Assembly: GCA_046733475.1 (NCBI GenBank)
Contig: JBKPPF010000018.1
Location: 1 to 64,000, forward strand
Source: DATEOR01 sp046733475
GTDB lineage: Bacteria; Actinomycetota; Thermoleophilia; Gaiellales; Gaiellaceae
DNA length: 64,000 nucleotides
Reading direction: 5' to 3'
The stretch's first letter is position 1. The number at the start of each line of letters is the position of its first letter. A program made the position numbers and the translations under genes. The notes beneath the pieces were generated by a model. It ran no database searches. It was not told the origin of the DNA and saw nothing but the letters and a program-made list of their open reading frames with translations. This document shows positions 32,631-40,388 of this stretch, piece by piece.

Positions 32631-33448
32631 CTGAACCGGACCGGCCGACCCCGGTCGACCCCGCAGAGCTCGGGTTCGAGGCGATCGTCTACGAGAAGGC
32701 GCCGCCGCGGGCGACGATCACGCTCAACCGCCCCGAGGTCCTGAACGCCTTCGACTTCCGCATGCTGCGGGAGATCGCGCGCGCGTGTGAGGACGCGTCC
32801 TGGGACGACGAGGTCCGCGTCGTCGTCGTCACCGGCGCCGGCCGGGCCTTCTGTGTCGGCGCGGACCTGAAGTCGTGGAGCGAGGACTACCTCGGCAAGC
32901 CGGGCGAGTACTGGAAGTGGTTCGGCGCCTTCAAGGACATGCATGACCGGCTGCGCGAGATCGGCAAGCCGACGCTCGCCCGCATCAACGGCATCTGCGT
33001 GGGCGGCGGCAACGAGCTCCAGATGGCCTGCGACCTGGCTGTCATGGTCGATGACACGTTCATCCGCCACGTCGGTCCTGAGCACGGCTCCGTGCCTGCG
33101 GGCGGCGCGACGCAGTGGCTGCCGATCATGGTCGGCGACCGCCGCGCGCGGGAGATCCTCCTTCTCTGCGAGGAGATCCCGGCGGCCAAGGCAGCCGAGT
33201 GGGGGCTCGTGAACTCGGTCGTTCCGGAGGAGGCGCTGGACACCGAGGTCGACCGGGTCGTCGAGAGTCTCGCGGCGAAGCTCCCGCAGACCGTCCGCTA
33301 CACGAAGCAGCAGCTCAACTTCTGGCGCGACCTGTCCTGGCACGAGACCGTGAACCACGCGCGCGACTGGCTTGCGCTGTCGATGGCGACGGACGAGCCG
33401 CGCGAGGCCGTGGAGAAGTTCCTCTCCCGGAAGAAAGACGATGACTGA
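32627..33448 (+). CDS. Enoyl-CoA hydratase/isomerase family protein
   Basis: A 273-residue crotonase. The oxyanion-hole segments are GAGRAFCVGADLKS and ICVGGGNELQMACD; glutamates equivalent to both hydratase catalytic residues are present (NELQM and GPEHGS). The extended C-terminus (NFWRDLSWHETVNHARDW) resembles ring-processing members of the family, but the substrate is not certain. The ATG overlaps the EthD-like stop (ATGA). Confidence 0.87.
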   Translation: MTEPDRPTPVDPAELGFEAIVYEKAPPRATITLNRPEVLNAFDFRMLREIARACEDASWDDEVRVVVVTGAGRAFCVGADLKSWSEDYLGKPGEYWKWFGAFKDMHDRLREIGKPTLARINGICVGGGNELQMACDLAVMVDDTFIRHVGPEHGSVPAGGATQWLPIMVGDRRAREILLLCEEIPAAKAAEWGLVNSVVPEEALDTEVDRVVESLAAKLPQTVRYTKQQLNFWRDLSWHETVNHARDWLALSMATDEPREAVEKFLSRKKDDD

Positions 33449-33809
33449 GGAGTTTCAGGCTCTCGAGTCCGAGTGGGCAGGCATCGTGCACCGGCAGGAC
33501 CAAGCTGCGGCGGAGCGGTTCCTCGGCGACGACTACGTGCTCGCGAGCGTCGGCGGCGTTTCGCGTCACATGCCGCGTGAGAGCTGGATCGCGTCGCTGC
33601 CGAACATCGAGACCGAGCTTCTTGAGGCTGACGTCGAGGACGCCCGGACCTGCGGAGACGTGGCGATCGTGAAGGCCCGGCTCAGGTGGCTTGCGCGCAC
33701 TGAAGGGCGCAGCCTGAACGGGACCTATGCCGTGACCGATGGCTTCACCAACGACCGGGGACGCTGGAGTGCGTCCTGGCGGATCTCGGTCCGCCTCACC
33801 GACCGGTGA
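33441..33809 (+). CDS. SnoaL/NTF2-like protein
   Basis: A 122-residue protein with the cone-shaped NTF2 pattern: an N-terminal helix pair (EEFQALESEWAGIVHRQD then AAAERFLGDDYVLAS) followed by strands ending in RWSASWRISVRLTDR. This matches nuclear-transport-factor-2-like or DUF4440 proteins, many of which are small isomerases or binding proteins. It overlaps both flanking crotonase genes, so a linked role in acyl-CoA processing is likely but not defined. Confidence 0.68.
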   Translation: MTEEFQALESEWAGIVHRQDQAAAERFLGDDYVLASVGGVSRHMPRESWIASLPNIETELLEADVEDARTCGDVAIVKARLRWLARTEGRSLNGTYAVTDGFTNDRGRWSASWRISVRLTDR

Positions 33810-34570
33810 CCGTCCTCCTCGAGCGCGAGGAGCCCATCGCCGTCATCCGGCTGAACCGGCCGGAGGCACTGAACGCTCTCTCGAACCAGCTCATGTCCGA
33901 GCTCGTCGGCGCGCTCGAGAACCTCGACGACGACGAGGCGGTCCGCTGCATCGTCATCGCCGGCGACGAGAAGGCCTTCGCCTCGGGCGCGGACATCGGC
34001 GAGCTCTCGGACTCGACTGCGCTCGAGCTCTACTTCGGCGGGCGCATCGACAAGTGGGACGCGATCCGCTCCGTGCGGACCCCGATCGTGGCCGCCGTGT
34101 GCGGCTACTGCCTCGGCGGCGGCTGCGAGTTGGCAATGGCGTGTGACCTCATCGTCGCCTCGGAGACCGCGCAGTTCGGCCAGCCGGAAACGAACCTCGG
34201 CGTCCTGCCCGGTGCCGGCGGGACGCAGCGCATGACCAGGGCGATCGGGAAGTCGAAGGCGATGGACGTCATCCTCACGGGTCGTTTCCTCACGGCGCGG
34301 GAGGCGGAGGCGGCAGGCCTGGTCGCGCGGGTGGTCGCCGCCGAGGCGTGGCTCGAGGAGGCGAAGCGCGTCGCGCAGGCGATCGCGGCCAAGAGCCCGG
34401 TCGGTGTGCGGCTCGCGAAGGAGGCGATGAACCAGGCGTTCGAGTCGAGCCTCCGCGCGGGTCTCGACGCCGAGCGCAAGGCGTTTCACCTCGCGCTTTC
34501 CTCCGAGGATGCTCAGGAGGGGATGAAGGCCTTCCTCGAGAAGCGGCCACCTGACTTCAAAGGGAAGTAG
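33806..34570 (+). CDS. Enoyl-CoA hydratase
   Basis: A 254-residue crotonase with the full hydratase active site: FASGADIGEL, CLGGGCELAMACD with the first catalytic Glu, and FGQPETNLGVLPGAGGTQR with the second. It hydrates 2-enoyl-CoA in beta-oxidation or, like PaaF, in phenylacetate degradation. GTG start overlapping the SnoaL-like stop (GTGA). It ends 1 bp before the convergent protease gene. Confidence 0.92.
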   Translation: MTVLLEREEPIAVIRLNRPEALNALSNQLMSELVGALENLDDDEAVRCIVIAGDEKAFASGADIGELSDSTALELYFGGRIDKWDAIRSVRTPIVAAVCGYCLGGGCELAMACDLIVASETAQFGQPETNLGVLPGAGGTQRMTRAIGKSKAMDVILTGRFLTAREAEAAGLVARVVAAEAWLEEAKRVAQAIAAKSPVGVRLAKEAMNQAFESSLRAGLDAERKAFHLALSSEDAQEGMKAFLEKRPPDFKGK

Positions 34571-34571
34571 C

Positions 34572-35564
34572 TCAGACTTCGAGCTCGACGGGGACGAGCT
34601 CGATCTTGGTCCGCGTTCCGTCGCGCACGGTCTCGAGCGTCACGGACTCGCCGATCAGCTCGCCGGCCATGAGGCGCTGGAGGTCGTCCACGCCCGCGAC
34701 GGCAACACTGTTCAGCTCGACGATGAGGTCCTCGGCGCGGAGACCGGCTCTTGCAGCCGGGCTGCCCTCGACCACCTCGACGATCTCGACGCCGGTCTCG
34801 CGGCCGAGCTCGCGGGCGAGCCGCGGGGGAAGAGGACGCGGGCCGCCGGCGATGCCGAGGTAAGCGCGGCGGAACCGGCCTTCGCTCATGAGCGCGCCGA
34901 TGATCTTCCTCGTCGTCTCGTTGATCGGGACGGCGAGCCCGAGGCCGACTCCTGCGACGGCGGTGTTGATCCCGACTACGTGGCCGTGTCCGTCCGCGAG
35001 AGCCCCGCCCGAGTTGCCCGGGTTGAGGGCCGCGTCTGTCTGGATCACGTTCTCGACGATCCGCCCGGCCGCGCGCGAGCGCACCGGCAGGGAGCGGCCG
35101 AGCGCGGACACCACGCCCGCGGTCACGGAGCCGGCGAAGCCGTGCGGGTTCCCGATCGCGACGACGAGTTGGCCGACGCGAAGGTTCTCCGCGTCTCCGA
35201 GCACCGCCGGGGTGAAGTCGGTTCCCTCGGCGCGCAGCACGGCGAGGTCCGAGAGCGGGTCCGTTCCGACGACCTCGACGCCGACCTCGGAGCCGTCGAC
35301 GAAGGAGGCGCGGACACCCGCCGTGCCGCTCGCGACCACGTGCGCGGACGTGAGCATGAAGCCGTCAGGAGTGACCACAACGCCGCTTCCGCCCCCGTCC
35401 ATACGCCGGCCGCCGCGAACCCGGCGCGAGACGCGGAGGTTGGCGACCGAGGGTGAGAGCCGATCCGCGACGGCTATGACCACCCGGGAGTACGCGTCGA
35501 GGACGTCCTCCTCGGCCGGAACTTCGGGCGACGAGATGAACGTAAGAGCCCGATTCACGATCAA
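34572..35564 (-). CDS. HtrA-like trypsin-fold protease with PDZ domain
   Basis: A 330-residue protease. The catalytic triad is H75 (TSAHVV), D106 (SDLAVL) and S185 (NPGNSGGAL), followed by a C-terminal PDZ domain (about residues 240-325). DegP/HtrA proteins normally carry a signal peptide or membrane anchor; the N-terminus here shows neither, so it may be cytoplasmic or exported by another route. The TTG start at 35564 is weak and GTG at 35558 is possible. Confidence 0.9.
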   Translation of the reverse strand: MIVNRALTFISSPEVPAEEDVLDAYSRVVIAVADRLSPSVANLRVSRRVRGGRRMDGGGSGVVVTPDGFMLTSAHVVASGTAGVRASFVDGSEVGVEVVGTDPLSDLAVLRAEGTDFTPAVLGDAENLRVGQLVVAIGNPHGFAGSVTAGVVSALGRSLPVRSRAAGRIVENVIQTDAALNPGNSGGALADGHGHVVGINTAVAGVGLGLAVPINETTRKIIGALMSEGRFRRAYLGIAGGPRPLPPRLARELGRETGVEIVEVVEGSPAARAGLRAEDLIVELNSVAVAGVDDLQRLMAGELIGESVTLETVRDGTRTKIELVPVELEV

Positions 35565-35602
35565 GACCTAAGTCGCCGAACCGCACTGAACGACGCGTGG
35601 CC

Positions 35603-35658
35603 GCGTCCTCGGTCGCGCAGGTATCTCACTCGATACCCGCGCTCCGTGCGTCCTCGCC
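35603..35658. repeat. 56-bp hairpin element, copy A
   Basis: Matches 44085-44140 at 45 of 56 positions without gaps. Core stem: GCGC (35615-35618) and GGTATC (35620-35625) pair with GATACC (35632-35637) and GCGC (35639-35642), with an A/C mismatch and a 6-nt loop. The heptamer GCGTCCT flanks the hairpin on both sides. It lies in the 190-bp gap upstream of paaG. Confidence 0.7.
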
Positions 35659-35754
35659 CCGCGGCACCCATCGCGCCTCGGCAACGAGGCCCCATCATGA
35701 AACGGGCTCTAAGATCCACCGTTCCAAGCTAGCAGCGGCGGGGAGGTCTACCGA

Positions 35755-36525
35755 GTGGCCGAGGTCGAGACGCAGCGCGACGGGGGCGTGATGACGATCA
35801 CGCTCAACCGGCCGGACGTCCTGAACGCATTCGACCGGGCAATGCAGGACGGCTTCCGCGCGGCGCTCAAGGAGGCGGGCGATCCGGAGGTGCGCGCAGT
35901 CGTCTTGACCGGCGCCGGTCGCGGCTTCTGCGTCGGCCAGGACCTCAAGGAGTTCCAGGAGGGCGCGGGAGACATCGGAGAGCGGCTGCGCTCGATGTAC
36001 AACCGCAACGTTCTCTCGCTCCGCTCGCTCGAGAAGCCCGTCATCGCGGCGGTGAACGGGCCTGCGGCAGGCGCCGGCCTCGCGCTCGCTGCTGCCTGCG
36101 ACATCCGCATCGCCGCCGACTCGGCCGTCTTCGTGCCCGCGTTCGTCACGATCGGCCTCGTCCCGGACACGGGTGCAAGCTTCTTCCTCTCCCGCCTGCT
36201 CGGCTACGGCCGCGCCTTCGAGTGGCTCGCGTCAGGCAAGCAGCTGACCGCGGGCGACGCGCACGCGTGGGGCTTCGTCACGGAGGTCGTGGAGTCGGGG
36301 AAGCTCGCGGAGCGCGCGGCGTCGGTCGCGGGCGTGTTCGCAGCCCTGCCGACGCGGGCGATCGGCATGACGAAGCGCCTGCTCGACCGGGCTCCCGACG
36401 CAACCCTGGACGAGCAGCTCGAGCTCGAGGCGCAGCTTCAGGCCGCGGCAGCGGCGAGCGACGACTTCGCGGAGGGCGTCGCCGCCTTCCTCGAGAAGCG
36501 CGAGCCCCGCTTTACCGGTCGCTAA
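35755..36525 (+). CDS. paaG: 2-(1,2-epoxy-1,2-dihydrophenyl)acetyl-CoA isomerase-like crotonase
   Basis: A 256-residue crotonase. FCVGQDLKEFQ and AAVNGPAAGAGLALAAACD form the oxyanion hole; both hydratase glutamates are missing and a catalytic Asp stands in GLVPDTGASFFLSRLLG, as in PaaG, which turns the phenylacetyl-CoA epoxide into an oxepin. paaABCD lie 1.6 kb downstream on the other strand. The GTG start has GGGGAGG 8 nt upstream. A conserved hairpin repeat precedes it. Confidence 0.85.
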   Translation: MAEVETQRDGGVMTITLNRPDVLNAFDRAMQDGFRAALKEAGDPEVRAVVLTGAGRGFCVGQDLKEFQEGAGDIGERLRSMYNRNVLSLRSLEKPVIAAVNGPAAGAGLALAAACDIRIAADSAVFVPAFVTIGLVPDTGASFFLSRLLGYGRAFEWLASGKQLTAGDAHAWGFVTEVVESGKLAERAASVAGVFAALPTRAIGMTKRLLDRAPDATLDEQLELEAQLQAAAAASDDFAEGVAAFLEKREPRFTGR

Positions 36526-36971
36526 CCGTTGGTGTTGCACTCGGCGAGGCCGAGCCCGGCGGCGAGCTGGTCGGCCTCGTCGCTCGCGGCATTGCCTTCC
36601 TCGAGCGCTTTCTGCACGGCCGCCTGATCGCCCGACTTTGCCGCCGCGGAAAGGTCGTTGGCGGCTGCTTTCGTCTTGTTCGAGGCGGCGATCATCTTGT
36701 CGAAGTCGCTCTGCAGCTCGTCGGGCGGGTTCAGCGCGGCGATCTGGTCGATTTCCTTGTTCAGGATCACGAGCGCGTGCTGAACGAGGTCGGGGACCTC
36801 ATCGATGCTCGACGGGGTGCCGAGCGCGTTGAGCTGCTTCTCGTACTTCGCGCAGATCGCGTTCGCCTGGCTCTGGAAATCGGCCTTGCTCAAAGGTTCC
36901 TCGCCCCCGCCGCCGCAACCGGCTGCGAGCAGGGAGAGGACCCCCACCAGTGCTGCAACAGAGCCCCGCAT
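36522..36971 (-). CDS. Hypothetical lipoprotein
   Basis: A 149-residue protein with a lipobox (LLAAGC, then GGGG). The mature region is helical: ADFQSQANAICAKYEKQLNAL followed by repeated Ala-rich helices (AAANDLSAAAKSGDQAAVQ), with a second cysteine near the end (AECNTNG). It resembles small helical-bundle actinobacterial lipoproteins of unknown role. ATG with TAGACT 7 nt upstream; its stop overlaps the paaG stop. Confidence 0.72.
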   Translation of the reverse strand: MRGSVAALVGVLSLLAAGCGGGGEEPLSKADFQSQANAICAKYEKQLNALGTPSSIDEVPDLVQHALVILNKEIDQIAALNPPDELQSDFDKMIAASNKTKAAANDLSAAAKSGDQAAVQKALEEGNAASDEADQLAAGLGLAECNTNG

Positions 36972-36981
36972 CGCGCCGAGT

Positions 36982-37251
36982 CTAGCCGGGCTCGCGGTCG
37001 AGCAACTCGATGTGCAGGTCGGCGTCGAGGGCGTTGGCGATCCGAAGAAGGGTGTCGATCCTCGGCGGCCGCCCGCCGCTTTCGAGCCGCGCGATCGCCG
37101 ACTGGGTCGTGCCCACGAGTGCGGCGAGATCGGCCTGGGACAGGCCACGCTCCTTCCGGCGATCTGCCACCTGCCCGGCGATTTGCGCGAACAGCCAGCC
37201 CTCTTCGGCTCCGGCCAGGCGTGCGCGGATTCGCTCCATGGGTTGACTCAT
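36982..37251 (-). CDS. XRE-family regulator (HigA/antitoxin-like)
   Basis: An 89-residue protein whose centre is a classic lambda-repressor-type HTH: ERGLSQADLAALVGTTQSAI then ARLESGGRPPRIDTLLRIAN. This layout, with about 30 residues before the HTH, resembles HigA-type antitoxins. No RelE-like toxin reading frame was found next to it. A 14-bp AT-rich palindrome sits 11 bp upstream and is the likely operator. Confidence 0.8.
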   Translation of the reverse strand: MSQPMERIRARLAGAEEGWLFAQIAGQVADRRKERGLSQADLAALVGTTQSAIARLESGGRPPRIDTLLRIANALDADLHIELLDREPG

Positions 37252-37261
37252 ATCTCAATCA

Positions 37262-37275
37262 TGCTATATATAGCA
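37262..37275. promoter_or_regulatory. AT-rich palindromic operator candidate
   Basis: TGCTATATATAGCA is a perfect 14-bp palindrome in an otherwise GC-rich region, between the XRE gene (start 37251, minus) and a divergent membrane gene. It also contains -10-like sequence for both directions. Confidence 0.5.
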
Positions 37276-37305
37276 GTAGTGCGATACAAACGCAGGATAG
37301 CGGTG

Positions 37306-37639
37306 ATGGTCTACCTCGTCCTCCAGGCTCTGTGGATAGTGAGCATCGAGCGAACGATTTTCTACGGAAGCGACTTCGGGGCCGCGTTTATTTTCTCGGG
37401 TATCGGGCTGGCGAGTCTAGGCGCCGGGCTCGCCACCGGATCGTGGTTGGCTCCCGGACTCCCGTTTGTCGCTGTCGCAATGTCACTTCCGTTCGGCTAT
37501 CCGAGCGGCGACTATCACGAACCGCTTCCGATTTTGGTTCAGCGTCCTCTTGCTCGCGCCGGTCGAGGCAGTCGTCGTCCTGCTCGGCGTCACAGGCCGG
37601 AAGCTTTGGGATCGATGGCATCGTGCAGCGGTGGCGTGA
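37306..37639 (+). pseudogene. Frameshifted small membrane protein
   Basis: The first about 75 codons from ATG 37306 encode hydrophobic helices ending PSGDYHEPLPI. At the four-T run near 37531 the frame must shift: with one T removed, reading continues as WFSVLLLAPVEAVVVLLGV and ends at TGA 37637 with GRKLWDRWHRAAVA. In the unshifted frame the sequence becomes Arg/Pro-rich and runs on into the next gene. Either the gene is broken or a base is miscalled. AGGA stands about 9 nt before the ATG. Confidence 0.6.
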
Positions 37640-37641
37640 CG

Positions 37642-38097
37642 ATGCGGTTCGCGCTCCGAGACATTCCGGTCCTGATCCTCGTCGCGGCCCTCTCCGTGGC
37701 AACGGTCTGGATGGTGCTGATCGATGTGGAGGCCGTTCCGCCGGATCGCCAATGGGTGCCGGTACAGATCGTCTTCCTCACCGTCCTGCTCATCGCGCTC
37801 GCCGCCGTCTGGCAGCTCGCCTCGGGAAAGCCGACCGGCCTGTTCGCCCTTCTCGCGCCGCTGGTGGGCGTTTTCGTGGTTGCGTTCTACTACTCGTTCG
37901 ACGTGTACGACGGGCCTCCGTACTATCGAAACTCAGAGGTAGGGGACATGCCCGCGCTGGCCGTCTACCTCGGGGCTCTAGGGGCGCTTGCCACCGGTGC
38001 CGTGACCTGGCTCCGCCGGCGATTCGGGGTGGTGCTGACCGTGCCTGTGTGCCTCGGCTGCGCCGTGCTCGTCTTCTTCTCGCACGTCTTCCACTGA
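37642..38097 (+). CDS. Hypothetical membrane protein
   Basis: A 151-residue protein with four likely helices (about residues 8-27, 40-58, 64-82 and 100-148 in two segments). No family was recognised. It starts 3 bp after the corrected stop of the frameshifted gene, so the two are an operon. In the raw sequence it appears fused to that gene through the frameshift. It is convergent with paaD. Confidence 0.6.
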   Translation: MRFALRDIPVLILVAALSVATVWMVLIDVEAVPPDRQWVPVQIVFLTVLLIALAAVWQLASGKPTGLFALLAPLVGVFVVAFYYSFDVYDGPPYYRNSEVGDMPALAVYLGALGALATGAVTWLRRRFGVVLTVPVCLGCAVLVFFSHVFH

Positions 38098-38105
38098 GGG
38101 CGGGC

Positions 38106-38582
38106 TCAGAGCGTCTTGAACTGCTCGAACGGCTGGCGGCAGGCGTTGCAGTAGCGGATCGAACGGCACGGGGTCGGGCCGAAGAGATTGTCGAGCCGTG
38201 TGTCGGTCGAGCCGCAATAGGGGCACGAATGGGGTCCCGTCTGGATCTGCACAAGCGTGGCGGGCGACCTGCCCGACGGAGGCGCGAAGCCGGAGTCCCG
38301 GAGCTTGCGGTGTCCTTCCCCGGTGATCCAGTCGCTCGACCAGCCTTCGGTCAGGACCTCGACGTCCGGCTCGGCGCCGAGCTCACGGATCCGTTCCGCC
38401 ATCTGGTCGCGCATGACCTCGAGCGCCGGGCAGCCGAGGAAGGTCGGCGTGAAGCTGACGTGCACGCGGTCGCCGTCCACCTCGACGTCTCGCACGACAC
38501 CCAGGTCGACGAGCGAGAGGACCGGGATCTCGGGATCGGGGATCTCGGCCAATGCCTCCCACACGCGCTCGGCGGTCACCAT
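38106..38582 (-). CDS. paaD: Phenylacetate-CoA oxygenase maturation subunit
   Basis: A 158-residue protein with an N-terminal MIP18/DUF59 domain (EIPDPEIPVLSLVDLGVVRDV, conserved Cys in FLGCPALEVM) and a C-terminal zinc ribbon (CPYCGS and CNACRQPFEQFKTL). PaaD belongs to the phenylacetyl-CoA epoxidase gene set and is thought to help assemble metal cofactors. It overlaps paaC by 7 bp. The ATG at 38582 is chosen over the longer open frame. Confidence 0.93.
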   Translation of the reverse strand: MVTAERVWEALAEIPDPEIPVLSLVDLGVVRDVEVDGDRVHVSFTPTFLGCPALEVMRDQMAERIRELGAEPDVEVLTEGWSSDWITGEGHRKLRDSGFAPPSGRSPATLVQIQTGPHSCPYCGSTDTRLDNLFGPTPCRSIRYCNACRQPFEQFKTL

Positions 38583-39211
38583 GAGGCCCCCGGCACCGAG
38601 CGGCGCACCATCGTCATCTCCTCCCACAGCGGGCGAAGCTCGTCGGTGTGTCCGCGGCGCTCGATCGGCTCGCCCTCGTCCCGCTCGACGGCCTCGCAGA
38701 GGAGTGACCGTTGTCCCTCGGGCAGGACGCCAAGGGCGTACGGCCACAACTCGTCGGCGGCCTTGCGAAACGCGGGCTCGTCCCGCAGACGCTCGGCCCA
38801 CATCTCGGCGTGCATGCGGTGGTAGGTCTCCTCGCGGTCGACCTTCTCGGCGAGGCCCGCCACCTTCCGGTCGATCGAGTTGAGCAGGACTTGAATCCGG
38901 ATACGGTCGGCTGTCTCGTAGAGCCAGTGGCGTGCGATCGTCCGCGCCCAGTCGTCCGCCATGCGCATCTCGACCAGCGGAGCGCACCGGTACTCGTCCG
39001 GCTCGCGGTCGAAGGCGAGGGAGTCCGCATCCGTACCGAGCTCCTTCGCGGCGAGCTCGTACCAGGCCCGCGCGTGGCCGATCTCGGTCTGCGCGATCGA
39101 CGAGAAGGCGACGTCCTCCTCGAGGAATGGCGCAATGCCCGTCCACTCGGAGTTGCGCCAGCCGAGGATGAGCTCGTCGTCAGCGAGGCTCAGAAGTTCC
39201 TGCGCGCTCAC
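38576..39211 (-). CDS. paaC: Phenylacetyl-CoA epoxidase structural subunit
   Basis: A 211-residue helical, ferritin-like subunit of the phenylacetyl-CoA epoxidase. QELLSLADDELILGWRNSEW at the N-terminus and EETYHRMHAEMW are family landmarks. PaaC forms the stable core with the catalytic PaaA but lacks a working di-iron site. GTG start; overlaps paaB by 32 bp. Confidence 0.94.
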   Translation of the reverse strand: MSAQELLSLADDELILGWRNSEWTGIAPFLEEDVAFSSIAQTEIGHARAWYELAAKELGTDADSLAFDREPDEYRCAPLVEMRMADDWARTIARHWLYETADRIRIQVLLNSIDRKVAGLAEKVDREETYHRMHAEMWAERLRDEPAFRKAADELWPYALGVLPEGQRSLLCEAVERDEGEPIERRGHTDELRPLWEEMTMVRRSVPGASW

Positions 39212-39467
39212 GTGCCTCCTTGAGCTTCACCTTGAGGGAGTAGCCGTCCACCCGGCGGTAGTCGCGGTCGAAGACCTCGGCGACGTACGGCTCCCGAACC
39301 TCCTCGACGGACTCGCGCGGGACGATCCAGAGTGCGAACGACTCGCCGCGCCGGCCGTAGAACTCACGCGCATAGGCCTCGGCGAAGACGAGATCGGGCG
39401 CCTCGAGTGAGCCGCCGTGCTGAAACGGCTGTCCCTCGCGTTCCTGCCGAAAGATCTCCCAGATCAC
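39180..39467 (-). CDS. paaB: Phenylacetyl-CoA epoxidase subunit B
   Basis: A 95-residue small subunit that bridges PaaAC dimers. It begins VIWEIFRQEREGQPFQHGGS, followed by AEAYAREFYGRRGESFALWI, both typical of PaaB. The GTG overlaps the paaA stop (GTGA, 39464-39467), and the end overlaps paaC. The frame upstream of the GTG is antisense shadow and not part of the gene. Confidence 0.94.
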   Translation of the reverse strand: MIWEIFRQEREGQPFQHGGSLEAPDLVFAEAYAREFYGRRGESFALWIVPRESVEEVREPYVAEVFDRDYRRVDGYSLKVKLKEARERAGTSEPR

Positions 39468-40357
39468 GCCGCGTCCGCGAGCACCGCGCGCCGCACCCAC
39501 GCCGTCTCCTCGCGCGAGGCATGGCGGAGGCCGAGCCGGCGCTCGGTCTCGGGCCCGTTCCCGGTGACGACCCGCTTGAGCTCGTCCCAGTCGGGCTCCG
39601 AGTAGCTCCAGACGCCGTCCTTGCCCTGCTCGAGCTTCGGGTCGGGCACGGTGAGGCCGAGCTCCCAGATCTGCGGCACGTAGCCGTCGAGGAACTGCTG
39701 GCGCGCCTCCTCGTTCGCCTGGCTCTTGATCCGCCAGCGGTACATCGGGTCGTCCTCGGCCGGGATCGGGTTCCCGTGGAACTGCATGAGCGGGCCCCAC
39801 CATCTGTTCAGGGCCTCCTGCACGAGCTCCCGTTGCTCGTCAGTCCCGTTCATCATCGTGAGGATCACGTCGCGCCCGTGGAGGATGTGGAACGACTCCT
39901 CCCAGCAGATCTTCTTCATGATCCGGGCGTACGGGGCGTAGGAGCACTTGAGGAGCGCCTTCTGGGAGATGATCGCCGCGGCGTCCACGAGCCACGCGAT
40001 CACGCCCACGTCGCCCCAGGTCTTCGTCGGATAGTGGAAGACGTTGTGGAACTTCGTCTTGCCCGCGACGAGGTCGTCGAGGCAGGTCTCGCGCGGCTTG
40101 CCGAGATCTTCGACGACGCGGTAGATCAGCTGCGCATGGCCGACCTCGTCCTGCACCTTGGAGGTGAGCGCGAGCTTCCGCTGCAGGGTCGGCGCGCGCA
40201 GTATCCATTCGCGCTCGGGAAGGACGCCCATCAGCTCCGAGTTGCCGTGCATCTCGATGAACTTGACGAGCGCCTTGCGGTAGTCCTCCGGCATCGCGTC
40301 GCCGGCCTCGACCTGGCCCCCGTCCTGGACGTACGCTTCGAATTCGGCTTCGTTCAT
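39464..40357 (-). CDS. paaA: Phenylacetyl-CoA epoxidase catalytic subunit
   Basis: A 297-residue di-iron oxygenase that epoxidises the ring of phenylacetyl-CoA. The iron-ligand motifs are DEVGHAQ and EESFHILH (ExxH type). The start is set at ATG 40357 (MNEAEFEAYVQDGG); a GTG ten codons upstream would overlap the operator. First gene of paaABCD. The reductase paaE and the ligase paaK are not in the window. Confidence 0.95.
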   Translation of the reverse strand: MNEAEFEAYVQDGGQVEAGDAMPEDYRKALVKFIEMHGNSELMGVLPEREWILRAPTLQRKLALTSKVQDEVGHAQLIYRVVEDLGKPRETCLDDLVAGKTKFHNVFHYPTKTWGDVGVIAWLVDAAAIISQKALLKCSYAPYARIMKKICWEESFHILHGRDVILTMMNGTDEQRELVQEALNRWWGPLMQFHGNPIPAEDDPMYRWRIKSQANEEARQQFLDGYVPQIWELGLTVPDPKLEQGKDGVWSYSEPDWDELKRVVTGNGPETERRLGLRHASREETAWVRRAVLADAA

Positions 40358-40358
40358 A

Positions 40359-40376
40359 CCCAAACGATCGTTAGGG
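40359..40376. promoter_or_regulatory. TetR operator in the paaA-tetR intergenic region
   Basis: An 18-bp inverted repeat with core AACGATCGTT and outer CCC/GGG arms, one mismatched pair. It sits between divergent paaA and the TetR gene, 2 bp before paaA, and resembles the CNAACGNNCGTTNG form reported for TetR-type phenylacetate regulators. Confidence 0.72.
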
Positions 40377-40388
40377 TAACGGTACACG

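Noticed and set aside
36982..37251. A complete HigBA toxin-antitoxin pair
   Set aside because: No RelE/HigB-like reading frame lies next to the XRE gene; neighbours are a lipoprotein and membrane genes.
36222..38825. An 867-codon open frame on the plus strand
   Set aside because: It covers paaG in another frame and paaD, a lipoprotein and the XRE gene in antisense. No motif is visible and composition is Arg-rich.
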